The position numbers were made by a program, and so were the translations under genes. From positions 1 through 5,867 of the forward strand of contig CALMAD010000106.1 in the NCBI GenBank assembly GCA_937859105.1: 5,867 nt of DNA, in the 5' to 3' direction. Shown here one piece after another: positions 5,832-5,867 of this stretch. The notes under the pieces were generated by a model. The model worked only from the letters and a program-made list of their open reading frames with translations. It searched no databases and was not told the origin of the DNA. The stretch is from an uncultured Propionibacteriaceae bacterium (lineage in GTDB: Bacteria; Actinomycetota; Actinomycetes; Propionibacteriales; Propionibacteriaceae). Within the stretch, counting starts at the first letter, position 1; the number at the start of each line of letters is the position of its first letter.

Positions 5832-5867
5832 GGCAGCCGGCGTCCGCCCCCGCACGGACGACGGCCC

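Noticed and set aside
5839..5846. GGCGTCCG upstream of dapB, identical to the core of the 2279-2326 repeat
   Set aside because: The same 8-mer also appears inside coding sequence (for example 5700-5707 and within rnj near 1184), so a single copy upstream of dapB is likely chance in GC-rich DNA.
1..5867. Search for a defence island, CRISPR array, insertion sequence, tRNA, riboswitch or new multi-gene system
   Set aside because: There are no spaced identical repeats, no transposase or integrase, no tRNA-like cloverleaf and no long structured leader. The genes are recognisable single-function families, each with its own start signals.

Overview
The window looks like chromosomal DNA from a high-GC actinobacterium. 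The sequence is strongly G+C rich with G/C-ending codons. The RNase J is of the actinobacterial length and type, and the DapB has the same length as the mycobacterial enzyme. Several starts seem to be leaderless, which is common in Actinobacteria. The Propionibacteriales are my best guess for the order, but that rests on general resemblance only.

Layout, left to right. Positions 1-1644 (minus) hold nearly all of a ribonuclease J gene; the last dozen or so codons lie beyond the left edge. A very short divergent intergenic region (1645-1690) separates it from a plus-strand GNAT-type N-acetyltransferase (1691-2245). A 223-bp non-coding gap follows, with a hairpin, a short tandem repeat and a probable promoter. 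Next is an 11-helix transporter of the NRAMP superfamily (2469-3878), then a Xi-class glutathione transferase / glutathionyl-hydroquinone reductase homologue (3961-5010). A GC-rich hairpin zone separates that gene from the convergent dapB (5081-5818, minus), which encodes 4-hydroxy-tetrahydrodipicolinate reductase of the lysine/diaminopimelate pathway.

The two minus-strand genes are housekeeping functions: RNA processing, and supply of cell-wall and lysine precursor. The three plus-strand genes between them look like accessory or stress-related functions: acetylation, ion transport, and thiol-dependent quinone reduction. Each appears to have its own promoter, so they are probably not one operon, and nothing shows that they act together.

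The most interesting item is the transporter. It aligns well with NRAMP proteins around helix 1 but lacks the DPGN and MPH metal-binding signatures. It carries a matching G-x-G-E motif at both equivalent positions instead. Second is the GST, which keeps the catalytic CPWA cysteine but has an altered thiol-binding dyad, fitting use of a thiol other than glutathione. I found no mobile element, CRISPR array, tRNA or rRNA, and no clearly new multi-gene system.
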